Shown: positions 7,318 through 16,205, counted from the stretch's first letter. The stretch is 51,827 bases of DNA from Pseudomonadota bacterium (GCA_023411815.1 JAEYOJ010000002.1:1-51827); one strand, 5' to 3'. The notes: a model not told the origin generated them from the letters alone. Numbers and translations: made by a program.

Positions 7318-8985
7318 ATGAGTTCTGATGATCGTAAAAAAAAAGAAATAGATGGCGCTGCAACGATCCGAAATGTTGGTGTGGCATCAGCAAATTCGGA
7401 AGTTGTAAATAGATATGGCAGCGCTAACGCAGAGTACATTAAAGGGTATAAAGGAAACGATGCTGAGACAGGTCAAGTTTTTAACAAAGGCCTAAAGGAA
7501 ATCTCACAGTACAAAGTAAACCAAAAATATATAAAGCAAAATTTGAATCAGCAGGCTGGCTTTTCTGCGGAAGTCGTAAAAACAAGCCGAGACAATGCTG
7601 AAAACATTATCCAGAACAACAATAAACGTACTATTCGAGCAGATGATTGCCCAGGATTAAAAACAAATCATGAAATATACGATCATGTAGAAATGACTGA
7701 TGGATTGATTATCGAGGGTTCTGGTTCACAAATGAAGTTTGTGAACCATCCGGAAAAGATTCTGGATGGAATTGCAAAAGGTGAAGGTGGAGGGAAAAAG
7801 GACTTATCTCGATATTTGGATTCCAAACTTGATCTTCCCTCTGATCAATTTGAACAAGCCAAAAGATACTGTGACGATCAAGCTCAGAGCTTGAGGAAGC
7901 AAGCTCAGCATCTAAAAGGCGAAGGGAAACAAGAGCTTGCAGCAAAAATGGAGCAGCAGGCAGAACGTTATGAAAAAATCAAAGATAATATTCGTGATAG
8001 CGGCATATCGAAAGAAGAAGCAATGCTTTATCGGGAGCATCCTGAGCTTGCTACGGCAGGTGACATTTTTAAAACGAGTCATCGTGCAGGTTGCGAGGGG
8101 GCTATGATCGGTGCTGCCATTGGCGGCACTATAGCTATCGTACAAAATGCCGTTGCCCTGATCAAAGATGACAAAGATCTCGAAGAAGCTATTTGGGACG
8201 CTTCAATTTCTACAGGCAAGGCAACCATTGTTGGGTATGGAACGGCAGCTGTTGGTTCAGCCCTTAAAGGTGTCATGCAGCAGATGAGTGATGATGCCGT
8301 TCTGGATATGGCGATGACAGTGCGACAGGTTTTGACATCTAAGAGCCAGAGCATAGGTGCCCAAGAGTTTACAAAGCTTGCACATACTTCAAAAGAAATA
8401 GCTGCTAAGGCGCGTTGCCTGTCAAAAACAGCACTTCCTGCGCTTGCGGTTTCGGTTTGTCTTGAAGTGGGTGGAACGATAGCTCGTTATGCCAAGGGTG
8501 AAATTGACGGAGTACAATTTCTTGAGGAATTAGGAGAGAAAGGGAGCGGCATGCTTGCAAGCGGCCTAGGGGCTACGCTCGCACAAATAGCAATCCCTAT
8601 CCCGATTGTTGGCGGCTTAATCGGTGGCATGATTGGGTATAGCATAAGTTCAATGTTCTACCAATCTAGTCTAGCAGCCTTTAAAGAAGCCAAGCAGGCC
8701 AGAGAGGATTACCTGCGGGTTAAAGCACAGTGTGAAATCGCCCGTGAACTTATGCAGGCCTATCGACTGCAGCTTGAAGCATTGTTTGCAGAGCACCTCG
8801 TCGCTGTTCAGAAAGATCTTGGAAATCTTCTGGACCAAATGGATGCAGCAACAAAGAATGAGAATATGGCTGTATTTGCTAATGCTGCAAACGGTCTAGG
8901 TAAATTGCTCGGCAAAAGTTTTTGCTTTGAGACAATGGACGATTTTGAGCAATTCATGATCTCAGACAAGACGCTGATACTCTAA
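7318..8985 (+). CDS. Unrecognised glycine-zipper membrane protein, first gene of WYL-linked operon
   Basis: A 555-residue protein of no family I can name. Start chosen for the GGAGG four bases before the ATG. Residues 1-110 are polar and Asn/Lys-rich; about 178-230 form a charged, coiled-coil-like helix region. Hydrophobic glycine-rich segments follow: 261-282 (GAMIGAAIGGTIAIV), roughly 303-318, 371-388, and 412-446 with a second zipper (IVGGLIGGMIGYSI). Such GxxxG-type zippers pack membrane helices, as in pore-forming and oligomeric membrane proteins. Another helical segment (450-500) precedes the C-terminus. It has no signal peptide. It is followed after 21 bp by the TerB-like gene. Base composition is more AT-rich than the rest of the island. 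It could be a membrane-depolarising effector or a scaffold; both are guesses. Confidence 0.8.
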   Translation: MSSDDRKKKEIDGAATIRNVGVASANSEVVNRYGSANAEYIKGYKGNDAETGQVFNKGLKEISQYKVNQKYIKQNLNQQAGFSAEVVKTSRDNAENIIQNNNKRTIRADDCPGLKTNHEIYDHVEMTDGLIIEGSGSQMKFVNHPEKILDGIAKGEGGGKKDLSRYLDSKLDLPSDQFEQAKRYCDDQAQSLRKQAQHLKGEGKQELAAKMEQQAERYEKIKDNIRDSGISKEEAMLYREHPELATAGDIFKTSHRAGCEGAMIGAAIGGTIAIVQNAVALIKDDKDLEEAIWDASISTGKATIVGYGTAAVGSALKGVMQQMSDDAVLDMAMTVRQVLTSKSQSIGAQEFTKLAHTSKEIAAKARCLSKTALPALAVSVCLEVGGTIARYAKGEIDGVQFLEELGEKGSGMLASGLGATLAQIAIPIPIVGGLIGGMIGYSISSMFYQSSLAAFKEAKQAREDYLRVKAQCEIARELMQAYRLQLEALFAEHLVAVQKDLGNLLDQMDAATKNENMAVFANAANGLGKLLGKSFCFETMDDFEQFMISDKTLIL

Positions 8986-9006
8986 ATAACAGAAGGAGTT
9001 CCGTAT

Positions 9007-9678
9007 ATGTACCTTCATTTCTTAAAAACTGAGGAAGAGAAGTTTCTATTTATGAGCGTAGCATACATTGTTGCCGTAGCTGAACCTAGCGACGAATGGC
9101 TTGGGGCTGCAGACCCTTATGACCCAGGCTTGATTTCTTTAAATGGAAAACAATTTGCCAAGAGATTTGTCCCTAATGATCTAGAGTTGAGCATGCTCGA
9201 AGAATATGGAAAGGAACTTGGCATTGATTTGGGCAAAACTGGCAGCAGGATAGAAGTTTTAGCCCCCACACAGAATTCACTTTTTGAACACGATATTAGC
9301 GATCAAATTTTCAAAATGTTAACCGACAATGGGAACTGGCATTGGAGAATGGCACAGTGTATTAAAGATACTATTACAAAATGTAACGATGCTGACACTA
9401 GCAATTTATGCTCTAGAAATACAATTCTATCTACAGCTTTAAGTAGGATTATTGAACTATATAAGGGCACCCTCTCGCAAGACGCACGTCGTGCCATCTT
9501 GTTTGAATCCATAGCTATGGGACTCGCTGATAATAATCAATCCGAAAATGAAACATATGTGATTGAGGAGCTATGTCGCTTTTTGCAGCTAGATCGTGAG
9601 CTTATTTATGAAATGAGAGACGTCGCTGTCTCTTTTTCCAATCTTTACGCGAAAGGGCTCGCAATAATAACTGAGTAG
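9007..9678 (+). CDS. TerB-like helical protein, second gene of WYL-linked operon
   Basis: A 223-residue protein. The C-terminal part (about 155-223) reads like a TerB domain: LSQDARRAILFESIAMGLAD, then SENETYVIEELCRFLQLD, with the acidic D-N-x-x-S-E-x-E turn used for metal binding in TerB. The N-terminus (EEKFLFMSVAYIVAVAEPSDE, later YGKELGIDLG) resembles a second, diverged copy. TerB domains are membrane-associated, metal-binding helical bundles found in tellurite and phage resistance systems and in predicted stress-response complexes. The ribosome binding site AAGGAG precedes the start. It lies between two glycine-zipper membrane proteins, so it is probably their peripheral partner. The TerB assignment rests on pattern recognition alone. 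Confidence 0.65.
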   Translation: MYLHFLKTEEEKFLFMSVAYIVAVAEPSDEWLGAADPYDPGLISLNGKQFAKRFVPNDLELSMLEEYGKELGIDLGKTGSRIEVLAPTQNSLFEHDISDQIFKMLTDNGNWHWRMAQCIKDTITKCNDADTSNLCSRNTILSTALSRIIELYKGTLSQDARRAILFESIAMGLADNNQSENETYVIEELCRFLQLDRELIYEMRDVAVSFSNLYAKGLAIITE

Positions 9679-9695
9679 CCTAAGAGGAGACGAAT

Positions 9696-10706
9696 ATGCC
9701 CCTTCCACTTCTCGTTCCGATTGCATTGGGAGCTCTAGGGCTCTTTGGAGCAGGAAAGGCAGTAAAAGCCGCTGTCGATTCTAACGAGGCTGATGACATC
9801 GGTAAATCTGCAGAGCGAATTGCCAGTGAAGCTGATAAAAACCTTGAGGAAAACAAACAATCTTGCAATGACAAGCTTGCCCGGTATGGCGAAAAAAAAC
9901 TTCAGGCTTGCCAGACTAATATACAGCAATTTGTTGATCTATTTGGACAACTGAACAATGTCGAAATTGCTGAAAGTCCTGAACTCAGCAACTTGCGCAT
10001 AGGTAAGTTTTCTGAAGTGGCATTGTCAGAGCTGAAGCATTCATGCTCCTTTGCTTCTGATTTCGCAGGAGGCGCAGCTGCTGGCGCAGTTGGTGGTGCA
10101 TTAACGGCCTTTGGCGCTTACGGCGGAACCATGATGCTTGCCTCGGCCGGAACAGGTACTGCCATTTCCGCTTTAAGCGGTGTGGCGGCTACCAATGCCA
10201 CCATGGCTTGGCTCGGTGGTGGCACCCTTGCTGCTGGTGGACTTGGGGTTGCTGGCGGCACAATGGTGCTGGGAGCGTTAGTTGCTGGACCGGCCCTACT
10301 GATTTTCGGTAGCGTCCTTGGGGCAAGCGCCTCAAAGAAGTTGGACCAGGCTCGTGCGAACTTGGAGAAAGCCCGCACTTATGAAGAGGAAGTAGAGGGA
10401 GTCATCTCCAAGCTACAGATGATTCAAGAAGTCACTGATTTAGCTTCCAATACGCTGTCAAATTTGCGTGGCAGACTTAGACGGGCAAACGGTAAACTTG
10501 AAGAGGTCATCGAGCAATTCGGCACAGACTTCTCCGCCTATTCCCAGAAAGCCAAGAATAAGGTATTCGTCGCCGTCAAGTACGCGCAATTAGTCAAGGC
10601 TCTGATCGATACGCCCATTCTCAATGAGGATGGCTCGCTTGTAGAAGATGCATCAGCCAAGTTCTCCGACTTTCAGTCGGCTCTTCAGCCAGCGACAGCG
10701 GGTTAA
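9696..10706 (+). CDS. Unrecognised Gly/Ala-rich membrane protein, third gene of WYL-linked operon
   Basis: A 336-residue protein with a short N-terminal hydrophobic segment (4-20), a helical charged region (30-75), a long glycine/alanine-rich hydrophobic block (122-213) able to form three or more tightly packed membrane helices, and a coiled-coil region (214-300). The block contains repeated GG and GxxxG steps (GGALTAFGAYGG, GGGTLAAGGLG). It has the same organisation as the first gene of the operon: coiled coil, glycine-zipper membrane part, coiled coil. The sequences are not obvious duplicates. The AGGAG ribosome binding site is 17 bp after the TerB-like gene, and a terminator follows the stop. 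No enzyme motif is visible. I recall similar glycine-rich proteins in other bacteria but cannot name a family. Confidence 0.75.
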   Translation: MPLPLLVPIALGALGLFGAGKAVKAAVDSNEADDIGKSAERIASEADKNLEENKQSCNDKLARYGEKKLQACQTNIQQFVDLFGQLNNVEIAESPELSNLRIGKFSEVALSELKHSCSFASDFAGGAAAGAVGGALTAFGAYGGTMMLASAGTGTAISALSGVAATNATMAWLGGGTLAAGGLGVAGGTMVLGALVAGPALLIFGSVLGASASKKLDQARANLEKARTYEEEVEGVISKLQMIQEVTDLASNTLSNLRGRLRRANGKLEEVIEQFGTDFSAYSQKAKNKVFVAVKYAQLVKALIDTPILNEDGSLVEDASAKFSDFQSALQPATAG

Positions 10707-10736
10707 GACATTCAAGACCCATGACATGCAAGAGTT

Positions 10737-10768
10737 GGGCTTGCTCCGCCTTGGGGCAAGCCCTTTTG
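10737..10768 (+). terminator. Rho-independent terminator of the three-gene operon
   Basis: Stem GGGCTTGC (10737-10744) and GCAAGCCC (10756-10763) followed by TTTTGTT. It lies 30 bp after the stop of the third gene and closes the plus-strand operon. Confidence 0.8.
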
Positions 10769-10901
10769 TTGTGGGTCCACGGCTTTGCTCCCTGCTTAGC
10801 TATTTGTCCATTTCTGGGAGGTTGGCGATCAAGCGAGCGATTTCCTATCGAAACTCCTGGCCTTGCCATCTAAGAGAACACTGCCGGGGGTATTGATAGT
10901 T

Positions 10902-11118
10902 AGCGCACGCCGCACAGCACGCACACGTGTATTTGTCGTTAGACCATGCTGCGTAAGCAAACTTGTCCAATGTGACCTGTCCAACCTAGTGCTCCCCCTT
11001 AAGGGGGAGCACTAGTATTACGCGCTGGACAGGACAGATGGACAGATAGACTGGGAGCACGGCGCAGCAACTCACAAATTCACCGTGCGGCAAGTGCGTG
11101 CTGTGCGCCGTGCGACGG
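10902..11118. repeat. Nested palindromes with CTGTCCA/TGGACAG repeats (possible replication origin or control region)
   Basis: This noncoding block lies between convergent genes. At its centre is a perfect 30-bp palindrome (10986-11015, half-site CTAGTGCTCCCCCTT). Flanking it are short repeats that face each other: TTGTCCA (10963) and CTGTCCA (10977) on the left; TGGACAG (11026), AGGACAG (11031) and TGGACAG (11039) on the right. Outside these, a 21-bp sequence (10904-10924) is repeated inverted at 11094-11114 with one mismatch. A further 10-bp sequence (11057-11066, GCACGGCGCA) can pair with 11104-11113, so alternative folds compete. The block lies next to the 3' end of the primase-helicase gene. 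An iteron-type origin, an oriT or a site for a structured RNA are all possible. Confidence 0.6.
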
Positions 11119-11124
11119 TTGTCC

Positions 11125-13878
11125 CTATGCGGTCATGCTTAACTCATCTTCCCACTTCCTCGGGACGAATATGTATCCCCTCACGTTTCCGCGATCAGGA
11201 ATGGTTTTCGTCTCCATGAGCCTGCCATAACGGTTGCGAGCCAACCATCCGCGCTTCAGCAGTTCGTCAACAAGCATCTTCCGCGATACGCCCTTACGGA
11301 TCTCTTCGTGGAATATGCTCGGCTCGACCAGGTACAGCCACTCTCCTGACTCATACCAGACATAGCCTGCCGGGTTGTATACAGGTTTTTCGTTTTCGCT
11401 CGACCTAAGCCCACGGAAGCGGGTGTCCCGGTACTTCTGGAAGAAGGTTTTGATTCGCTCAAGGGCGTACTCGACTTCCATGTTGCCAACTCCCCCGCGT
11501 TGATCAATCCAGCGCTTAAAGCAGTGGACTGCGGCTGCTTGAGCAGTGCCTTCTGGCCAGGGCAGCACCCTGTATTGGATGGCGAGTTCGCCAGCTGCGG
11601 CAATGAAGCCGAAGTTGTCGCAGACTCTTTTCACTTGGCCAGAAGCGTCCGGAGGGCAATGTGCAGCCAGGAAGTCCTGTGTGCTGGCGGAAACTAGGTC
11701 CACGGCCTTGTCCGAGTCCACCGCTAGTTTATCAAGAAAGGTCCGAAGCGGTGCCCCGTAGAACTGTCTGGAGGCATCCGTGAGTTGGACACTGAGTGTC
11801 CGGCCTTCCATTCCCTCGGGAAGACTGGTGAATATGCCATGCCCAGTTCCTCCGTCCGCTTCGATGTCCACAACCCTGACAGCTTGTCCAGCCATGGCCT
11901 TGTCCCGTCCATCGGCCGCGATTTTGTCGCTTAGTGTCAACTCGCCTGTGGACAGGAATGCCAGACGCCATTCATGGCGTGTCCGGACATTGCCTTCCTT
12001 GTTCGCGCGGCCCTTGCCCTGACCGTTGGCAAGCATGTAGGCGGTTTCGCTTACGACCCGCGAACTGGCCTGCCCGATTTCATCGAGGCACAGAAGGTTG
12101 TCATTGTGCAGGGCGGCCGTGCCCTCCAGGGCGTTGTCCGTTGCCCTCCATTGTCGGATGAACCCACTTTGGCCACCTCCTCCGCACACCGACCCCGCGA
12201 CTCGGTTGGCGGTTGTCTTGCCACACGAGGAGGGGCCGAACAGGTGGATGCCGATTCCGTCATGCCCGCAAGGAGTTAGGAGTGGCCCGGCGAAGGCAAA
12301 GGATACCACAAATTCAAGGATCGGGTGCCCAAGGCAGCGCTTCCCGATTCGTTCTTGCCATTCGTCAAGTGTTCCCTGCACATTGAAGGGACTTTGGCCG
12401 GTGGGGGCCTCGGGAATATAGATCTCGTCCTCACGCCCGCCGTAAGAGAGATCGTGAAGGATATACACTTGGCCGTGCCATCCGGACTTCCTGACCAGAG
12501 TCCCTCGCTTGGAAGATTGGATGGTCTGCAGGTAGGCTATGAGCTTCTCCTTGGCACGCCGATTAGGCTCGATGGCCAGGCCTGCGTCCAGTAGTCTTTC
12601 AAGGACAACGTCGCCATTGCCCTTCAAGTCCGCGCTGGGGATCACGAGTCGGTGGAGTTGTCCATCCGGATCGGTCAGTTCCACCAAGCGGCCCCAAGAA
12701 CGGCTATTATGATCCCGCGTTTGGGCTATGACGTCCAGATGGGAACAAATGCGCGTCCCTGGAGCCGTCAGGTCTTCCGGATTCTCGTGGAAGTACACTC
12801 CGTCCGGTTCAAGGCGAAAGCAGCTTGCGGTGCATGCCGATTGAAAGTTGTTTGCCCGGTACAGCTGTACGGGGCTCGTCACTCCGCACAGCTTGCCGCA
12901 GTCAAACAACTCCTTGATCTTGGCGCAGGTAATGGGACCACTGCCGGCTCTTGCATGAGCTATCTTTTGGTCAGTGTCCGCAGATGTATATCCTGGATGT
13001 TTCTGGCTGTACTCGTGAGTGAGGGCGATCCCGACCTTACCCAGGCGGCAGAGATTCGATATCATGGCGTACCACATGGGCTCAGGAAGAGTGGCGGCGT
13101 TATCTCGGCAGTACCTGATGAAAAGGCATTCCGCCTCAGCCGTTTCCACGCCCTGGGATTGTCGGTAAAGCCGAGGCATGGCCTCGGCCTGGTCTTGTGC
13201 CCGGATATACAGGTCTTCCAGGCCAGGACATTTCTCTGGGGGCAACCCTCGATCACTGAGGTTCAACAGCCGAGGAGCCTCCGTTAGATTATACAATGCT
13301 TGGTAACCGACCTGAGTAAGCTCATCATAGGTAACCGGAACCTTATATCGTCCGTTTTGCCGCCGGATGTTCTCTATGCGCAGCAATTTTCCACGGCCCA
13401 TGCAGTACAAGCTAAAGTCTATTGATTCTGAACCGTCACGCATTGGGCGCAAGTCACATAACTTGTTAACCATGCTCTTGTGTATGAGCGGCAAGTATGG
13501 ATTACCATCCTTGCCGCCATAGATTGGAGCCGGAATAGCCAAGTGGCATCCCTTGCCTCCTGTAAGATGAAACCTGAACATTCTAGGATCAACAGAATAT
13601 TTTACTTTAATATAGTGCACAAATTCGATCATGTCAGAAACTGCTTTCATTGGGTCTTCTCTACAGTCAAAATCAACTATGAGATCGCCATAGCGTACCG
13701 GTTCAGGCTTGCCCTTTTCGTAAGCATGCGAGAATGACATCGTGGAAAAGGCTGCTGCGCCGTCCTCGATAGCCTGCTGCCGCGTTTGTGGCGTGTCTTC
13801 GATAAGTTGCCAAGTTCCGCGCGGCGGATCACCTGCGGCCCAATATAAGTAGCGAGTTTTTTCAGTCTGTTCGGTCAT
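11125..13878 (-). CDS. Primase-helicase: AEP-like N-terminus plus DUF927 ATPase domain
   Basis: A 917-residue protein from the ATG at 13878, chosen because GGAGAG lies just upstream. An in-frame GTG at 13908 would fall inside a hairpin. The N-terminal third has archaeo-eukaryotic primase signatures: acidic DFD at 69-71 (DLIVDFD), the GGKGCHL motif (107-113) and a later ESIDFSLYCMGRGKLLR. A cysteine-rich linker (about 330-380: C-x-KIKELFDCGKLCG and later C-x3-C) may bind zinc. The C-terminal half is a DUF927-type P-loop domain with Walker A GPSSCGKTT near 547-555 and LLCLDEIG as Walker B. Such proteins prime and unwind DNA for plasmid or phage replication. The RepA-like ATPase gene is upstream, and the repeat-rich block is 7 bp downstream. 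Confidence 0.8.
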   Translation of the reverse strand: MTEQTEKTRYLYWAAGDPPRGTWQLIEDTPQTRQQAIEDGAAAFSTMSFSHAYEKGKPEPVRYGDLIVDFDCREDPMKAVSDMIEFVHYIKVKYSVDPRMFRFHLTGGKGCHLAIPAPIYGGKDGNPYLPLIHKSMVNKLCDLRPMRDGSESIDFSLYCMGRGKLLRIENIRRQNGRYKVPVTYDELTQVGYQALYNLTEAPRLLNLSDRGLPPEKCPGLEDLYIRAQDQAEAMPRLYRQSQGVETAEAECLFIRYCRDNAATLPEPMWYAMISNLCRLGKVGIALTHEYSQKHPGYTSADTDQKIAHARAGSGPITCAKIKELFDCGKLCGVTSPVQLYRANNFQSACTASCFRLEPDGVYFHENPEDLTAPGTRICSHLDVIAQTRDHNSRSWGRLVELTDPDGQLHRLVIPSADLKGNGDVVLERLLDAGLAIEPNRRAKEKLIAYLQTIQSSKRGTLVRKSGWHGQVYILHDLSYGGREDEIYIPEAPTGQSPFNVQGTLDEWQERIGKRCLGHPILEFVVSFAFAGPLLTPCGHDGIGIHLFGPSSCGKTTANRVAGSVCGGGGQSGFIRQWRATDNALEGTAALHNDNLLCLDEIGQASSRVVSETAYMLANGQGKGRANKEGNVRTRHEWRLAFLSTGELTLSDKIAADGRDKAMAGQAVRVVDIEADGGTGHGIFTSLPEGMEGRTLSVQLTDASRQFYGAPLRTFLDKLAVDSDKAVDLVSASTQDFLAAHCPPDASGQVKRVCDNFGFIAAAGELAIQYRVLPWPEGTAQAAAVHCFKRWIDQRGGVGNMEVEYALERIKTFFQKYRDTRFRGLRSSENEKPVYNPAGYVWYESGEWLYLVEPSIFHEEIRKGVSRKMLVDELLKRGWLARNRYGRLMETKTIPDRGNVRGYIFVPRKWEDELSMTA

Positions 13879-13892
13879 GTGAGACTCTCCTT

Positions 13893-13919
13893 CCCCCTGT
13901 TCTGTCACGGAACAGGGGG
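13893..13919. repeat. 10-bp perfect hairpin in the primase leader
   Basis: Arms CCCCCTGTTC (13893-13902) and GAACAGGGGG (13910-13919) with a 7-nt loop, lying between the RepA-like gene and the primase gene. On the minus strand it ends only a few bases before the GGAGAG ribosome binding site of the primase gene. On the plus strand it is followed by CTTTTATTGTTT, like a terminator. A role in mRNA processing, translation control or blocking antisense transcription is possible. Confidence 0.55.
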
Positions 13920-13943
13920 CTTTTATTGTTTCATTTGAGACGG

Positions 13944-16196
13944 CTACGAGGCAGATTCAATCCAAAGATCCGTTGTCTTCAATTTTTTTATCCGTTCGGC
14001 GACAGTTGAGGGCTTCCCGTCGATTATTCTGGCTATCTGCCGGCCCGTAAGGTTTGGGTTTTCCTTATTGAGCGCCAGAATTTGCTGATCCAGCGCGTCG
14101 TGGGTCGCTTCAGTCTTGGCTGACAAGGCTGATTTGGGGACTTCCAGCATCTCGGATTCAGTGGCCAGAAGAGCCAAGCTTGCCTTGGGAGCTGGGTGAA
14201 TGTGCACGCCTGCCCTTTTCACGGATTCGAGCCTGACGCTCGTGCCGGCTTCATCCTCAATCAGGTCGAAGACGTGGCTAGGCGTATCCGCGCTGCTCAA
14301 GTTGCGTCCCTTGGAGATTTCGAGATGGAAGCGGTCCTGGCCCTTGTGCGGCTTCTTGAGCATCCACATCAGGTCCAGGCCAAGTTCTTTGCCGATGGTG
14401 CCGTAGGAAGCTTTTTGGTCGCGTCCCGTATGATCGACGATGATGAGCGTCTTACCCTGGCTGCTGCACTCGGCCATGAACTCGTTCAGCGCTTGGCACC
14501 CTTCTATCTGGTGCGACATCGCCGAAGGCCAGAGGCAGTACACGCTGTCAGCGATGATTACGTCGGCCCAGGCCAAATCCTTCCTGAGCCTTGCCAGGCC
14601 ATCTGGAGCCTCAAGGTGAGTCCTCTTGCCCTGATCAGCGAGGGCGATGAGCCTGAGGTTATCCAAGTCCTCGGATACAAGCGAGAACTGCTTGAGGAGT
14701 CTGCACATCCTGGAGCGCAGGACCCGAAGCTTCAACTCGCCATCGATGACGAGAACCCGCAGCGGCTTGGGGCAGCTCAGACCCCCGTCTAGAAGGCTCC
14801 CGCCTGAAGCCATACACAGCGCAGCCGCTGTGACAAACCAAGTCTTTCCAGATCCTCGGGGAGCGCACAGCATGGCCTTGTCGCCTCGGGCAAGCACTGG
14901 GGCTAGGGCGAATTCCATGGGAGCTTCTTCCAACGCCAGAAGCTCTCTGGCGCTAATCGCCGCTATCTCGTGATCGGCCTCCAGGCGAAGGCCAAATAGC
15001 CGGTTCGCCTCCGTGAGAAACTGTGCCTTCGATTGCAAATTTCCATGGAGGTACGCACGAGCCAGATCTTCTGCCAGAGCTCCATGGTGTGCTGCATGAT
15101 CGCAACTGCCAGCTTCAAGTCCGGCGTAAGCGATGAGGAAGCAAGCGTGCCCAACTCCAGCCTTCCCCAGGGCGCGGCAAACCTTGTAAGCTTTGGAAAA
15201 GCCCTCTTTCGTAGAGCCTGCCCAGATGGCCACGCTTGGACGCCCCTGAAGATAACCCCAGTCCGTACCCTCGATGGAGCCCTCCAGACCGCCGGACCAG
15301 GTGGTCAGCTCGGTGTGATCCAGTATCCACTGGTGTTGTTTTCGTATGTGCTCGGCCTGAAGCTCATCCGCGCAGATCAGCACCGAACTGTTGGGAGATT
15401 CGCTAATAAGGTTAAGGTTATAGACTGGGTATGGTGGCGCTGGATGGAGATAGTCGAGGTGTAGCCAGCCATGCTGATTTTGCCACAGCGTAAGTGGCAT
15501 CTTAAGGAGGTAGGGGGACGATTCCAGGGCGAAATACTCAACAAAGTTGCGAAAAGAGCCGTCTAAGGTCGTGTATGCATACGTAGTGCGGTAGGCATGC
15601 TGGTACTGACCAGCGCACAAGGCACCATGCTCCCACTTGTCAATACGAAAAGCAGAAATCTGTGCATGGCCGGGCAATTCATGCAACAAATATCTCTTTG
15701 ATAAACTTTGCTGTATCGATGTACTCCGACCAATCTCTGTAGCAGCCATTTCAAGAGGGACACCATAGTAATGTGAGTAAAGAGACTCTAGACTGCTCCC
15801 ATTCTGAAAGCCAAAGGTTGAACCCTGAATAACAGGGCTTGCTGACGGAAGACAGAGCAAACGATTAGTCTGCCATTGGCCAAGACGTTCGCTTTCCAAG
15901 CTAATCTTGAAGTTACCAATATAGTAAGAGCTTTGTCTTTGCTCTCCGAGCGGAAAGAGCCTCTTCAGAACCTGATTTAGGTGGATCTGAGTATACCTGT
16001 TTACGTAATCTCGACAAAGTTCTTCAGTCAGAGTATTATTTACACCGTAATGCCAATTGTTCTGGCCTGCTTCTCTAAGGTGAATGTAGGAATATTGATT
16101 CATAGTTTTCTTTTGCAGCATGGCTGCGTGTTGTGGCCTGCGAGCCGTTTTATCAACGTGATCACTTAAAATCTGCTTAGTGGGTATCAATAGCAT
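13944..16196 (-). CDS. RepA-like (AAA_25/RecA-fold) ATPase with N-terminal extension
   Basis: A 750-residue protein. The first 400 residues have no recognisable domain. From about 430 it is a RepA/RecA-fold hexameric helicase-type ATPase: Walker A APRGSGKTW near 443-451, then LRVLVIDGELK, and Walker B-like ADVIIADSVY followed by LIIVDHTGRD, the order found in plasmid RepA (AAA_25) proteins. The last 50 residues look like a winged helix (LTGRQIARIIDGKPSTVAERIKKL). The start is uncertain: the ATG at 16196 lies 9 bp after the preceding gene but has no ribosome binding site; an ATG at 16103 is an alternative. It probably works with the primase-DUF927 protein downstream in element replication. Confidence 0.7.
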   Translation of the reverse strand: MLLIPTKQILSDHVDKTARRPQHAAMLQKKTMNQYSYIHLREAGQNNWHYGVNNTLTEELCRDYVNRYTQIHLNQVLKRLFPLGEQRQSSYYIGNFKISLESERLGQWQTNRLLCLPSASPVIQGSTFGFQNGSSLESLYSHYYGVPLEMAATEIGRSTSIQQSLSKRYLLHELPGHAQISAFRIDKWEHGALCAGQYQHAYRTTYAYTTLDGSFRNFVEYFALESSPYLLKMPLTLWQNQHGWLHLDYLHPAPPYPVYNLNLISESPNSSVLICADELQAEHIRKQHQWILDHTELTTWSGGLEGSIEGTDWGYLQGRPSVAIWAGSTKEGFSKAYKVCRALGKAGVGHACFLIAYAGLEAGSCDHAAHHGALAEDLARAYLHGNLQSKAQFLTEANRLFGLRLEADHEIAAISARELLALEEAPMEFALAPVLARGDKAMLCAPRGSGKTWFVTAAALCMASGGSLLDGGLSCPKPLRVLVIDGELKLRVLRSRMCRLLKQFSLVSEDLDNLRLIALADQGKRTHLEAPDGLARLRKDLAWADVIIADSVYCLWPSAMSHQIEGCQALNEFMAECSSQGKTLIIVDHTGRDQKASYGTIGKELGLDLMWMLKKPHKGQDRFHLEISKGRNLSSADTPSHVFDLIEDEAGTSVRLESVKRAGVHIHPAPKASLALLATESEMLEVPKSALSAKTEATHDALDQQILALNKENPNLTGRQIARIIDGKPSTVAERIKKLKTTDLWIESAS

Positions 16197-16205
16197 TTAC
16201 TGAAA

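Noticed and set aside
10621..10896. Short open frames across the operon terminator
   Set aside because: They run through a strong terminator and show no protein-like composition.
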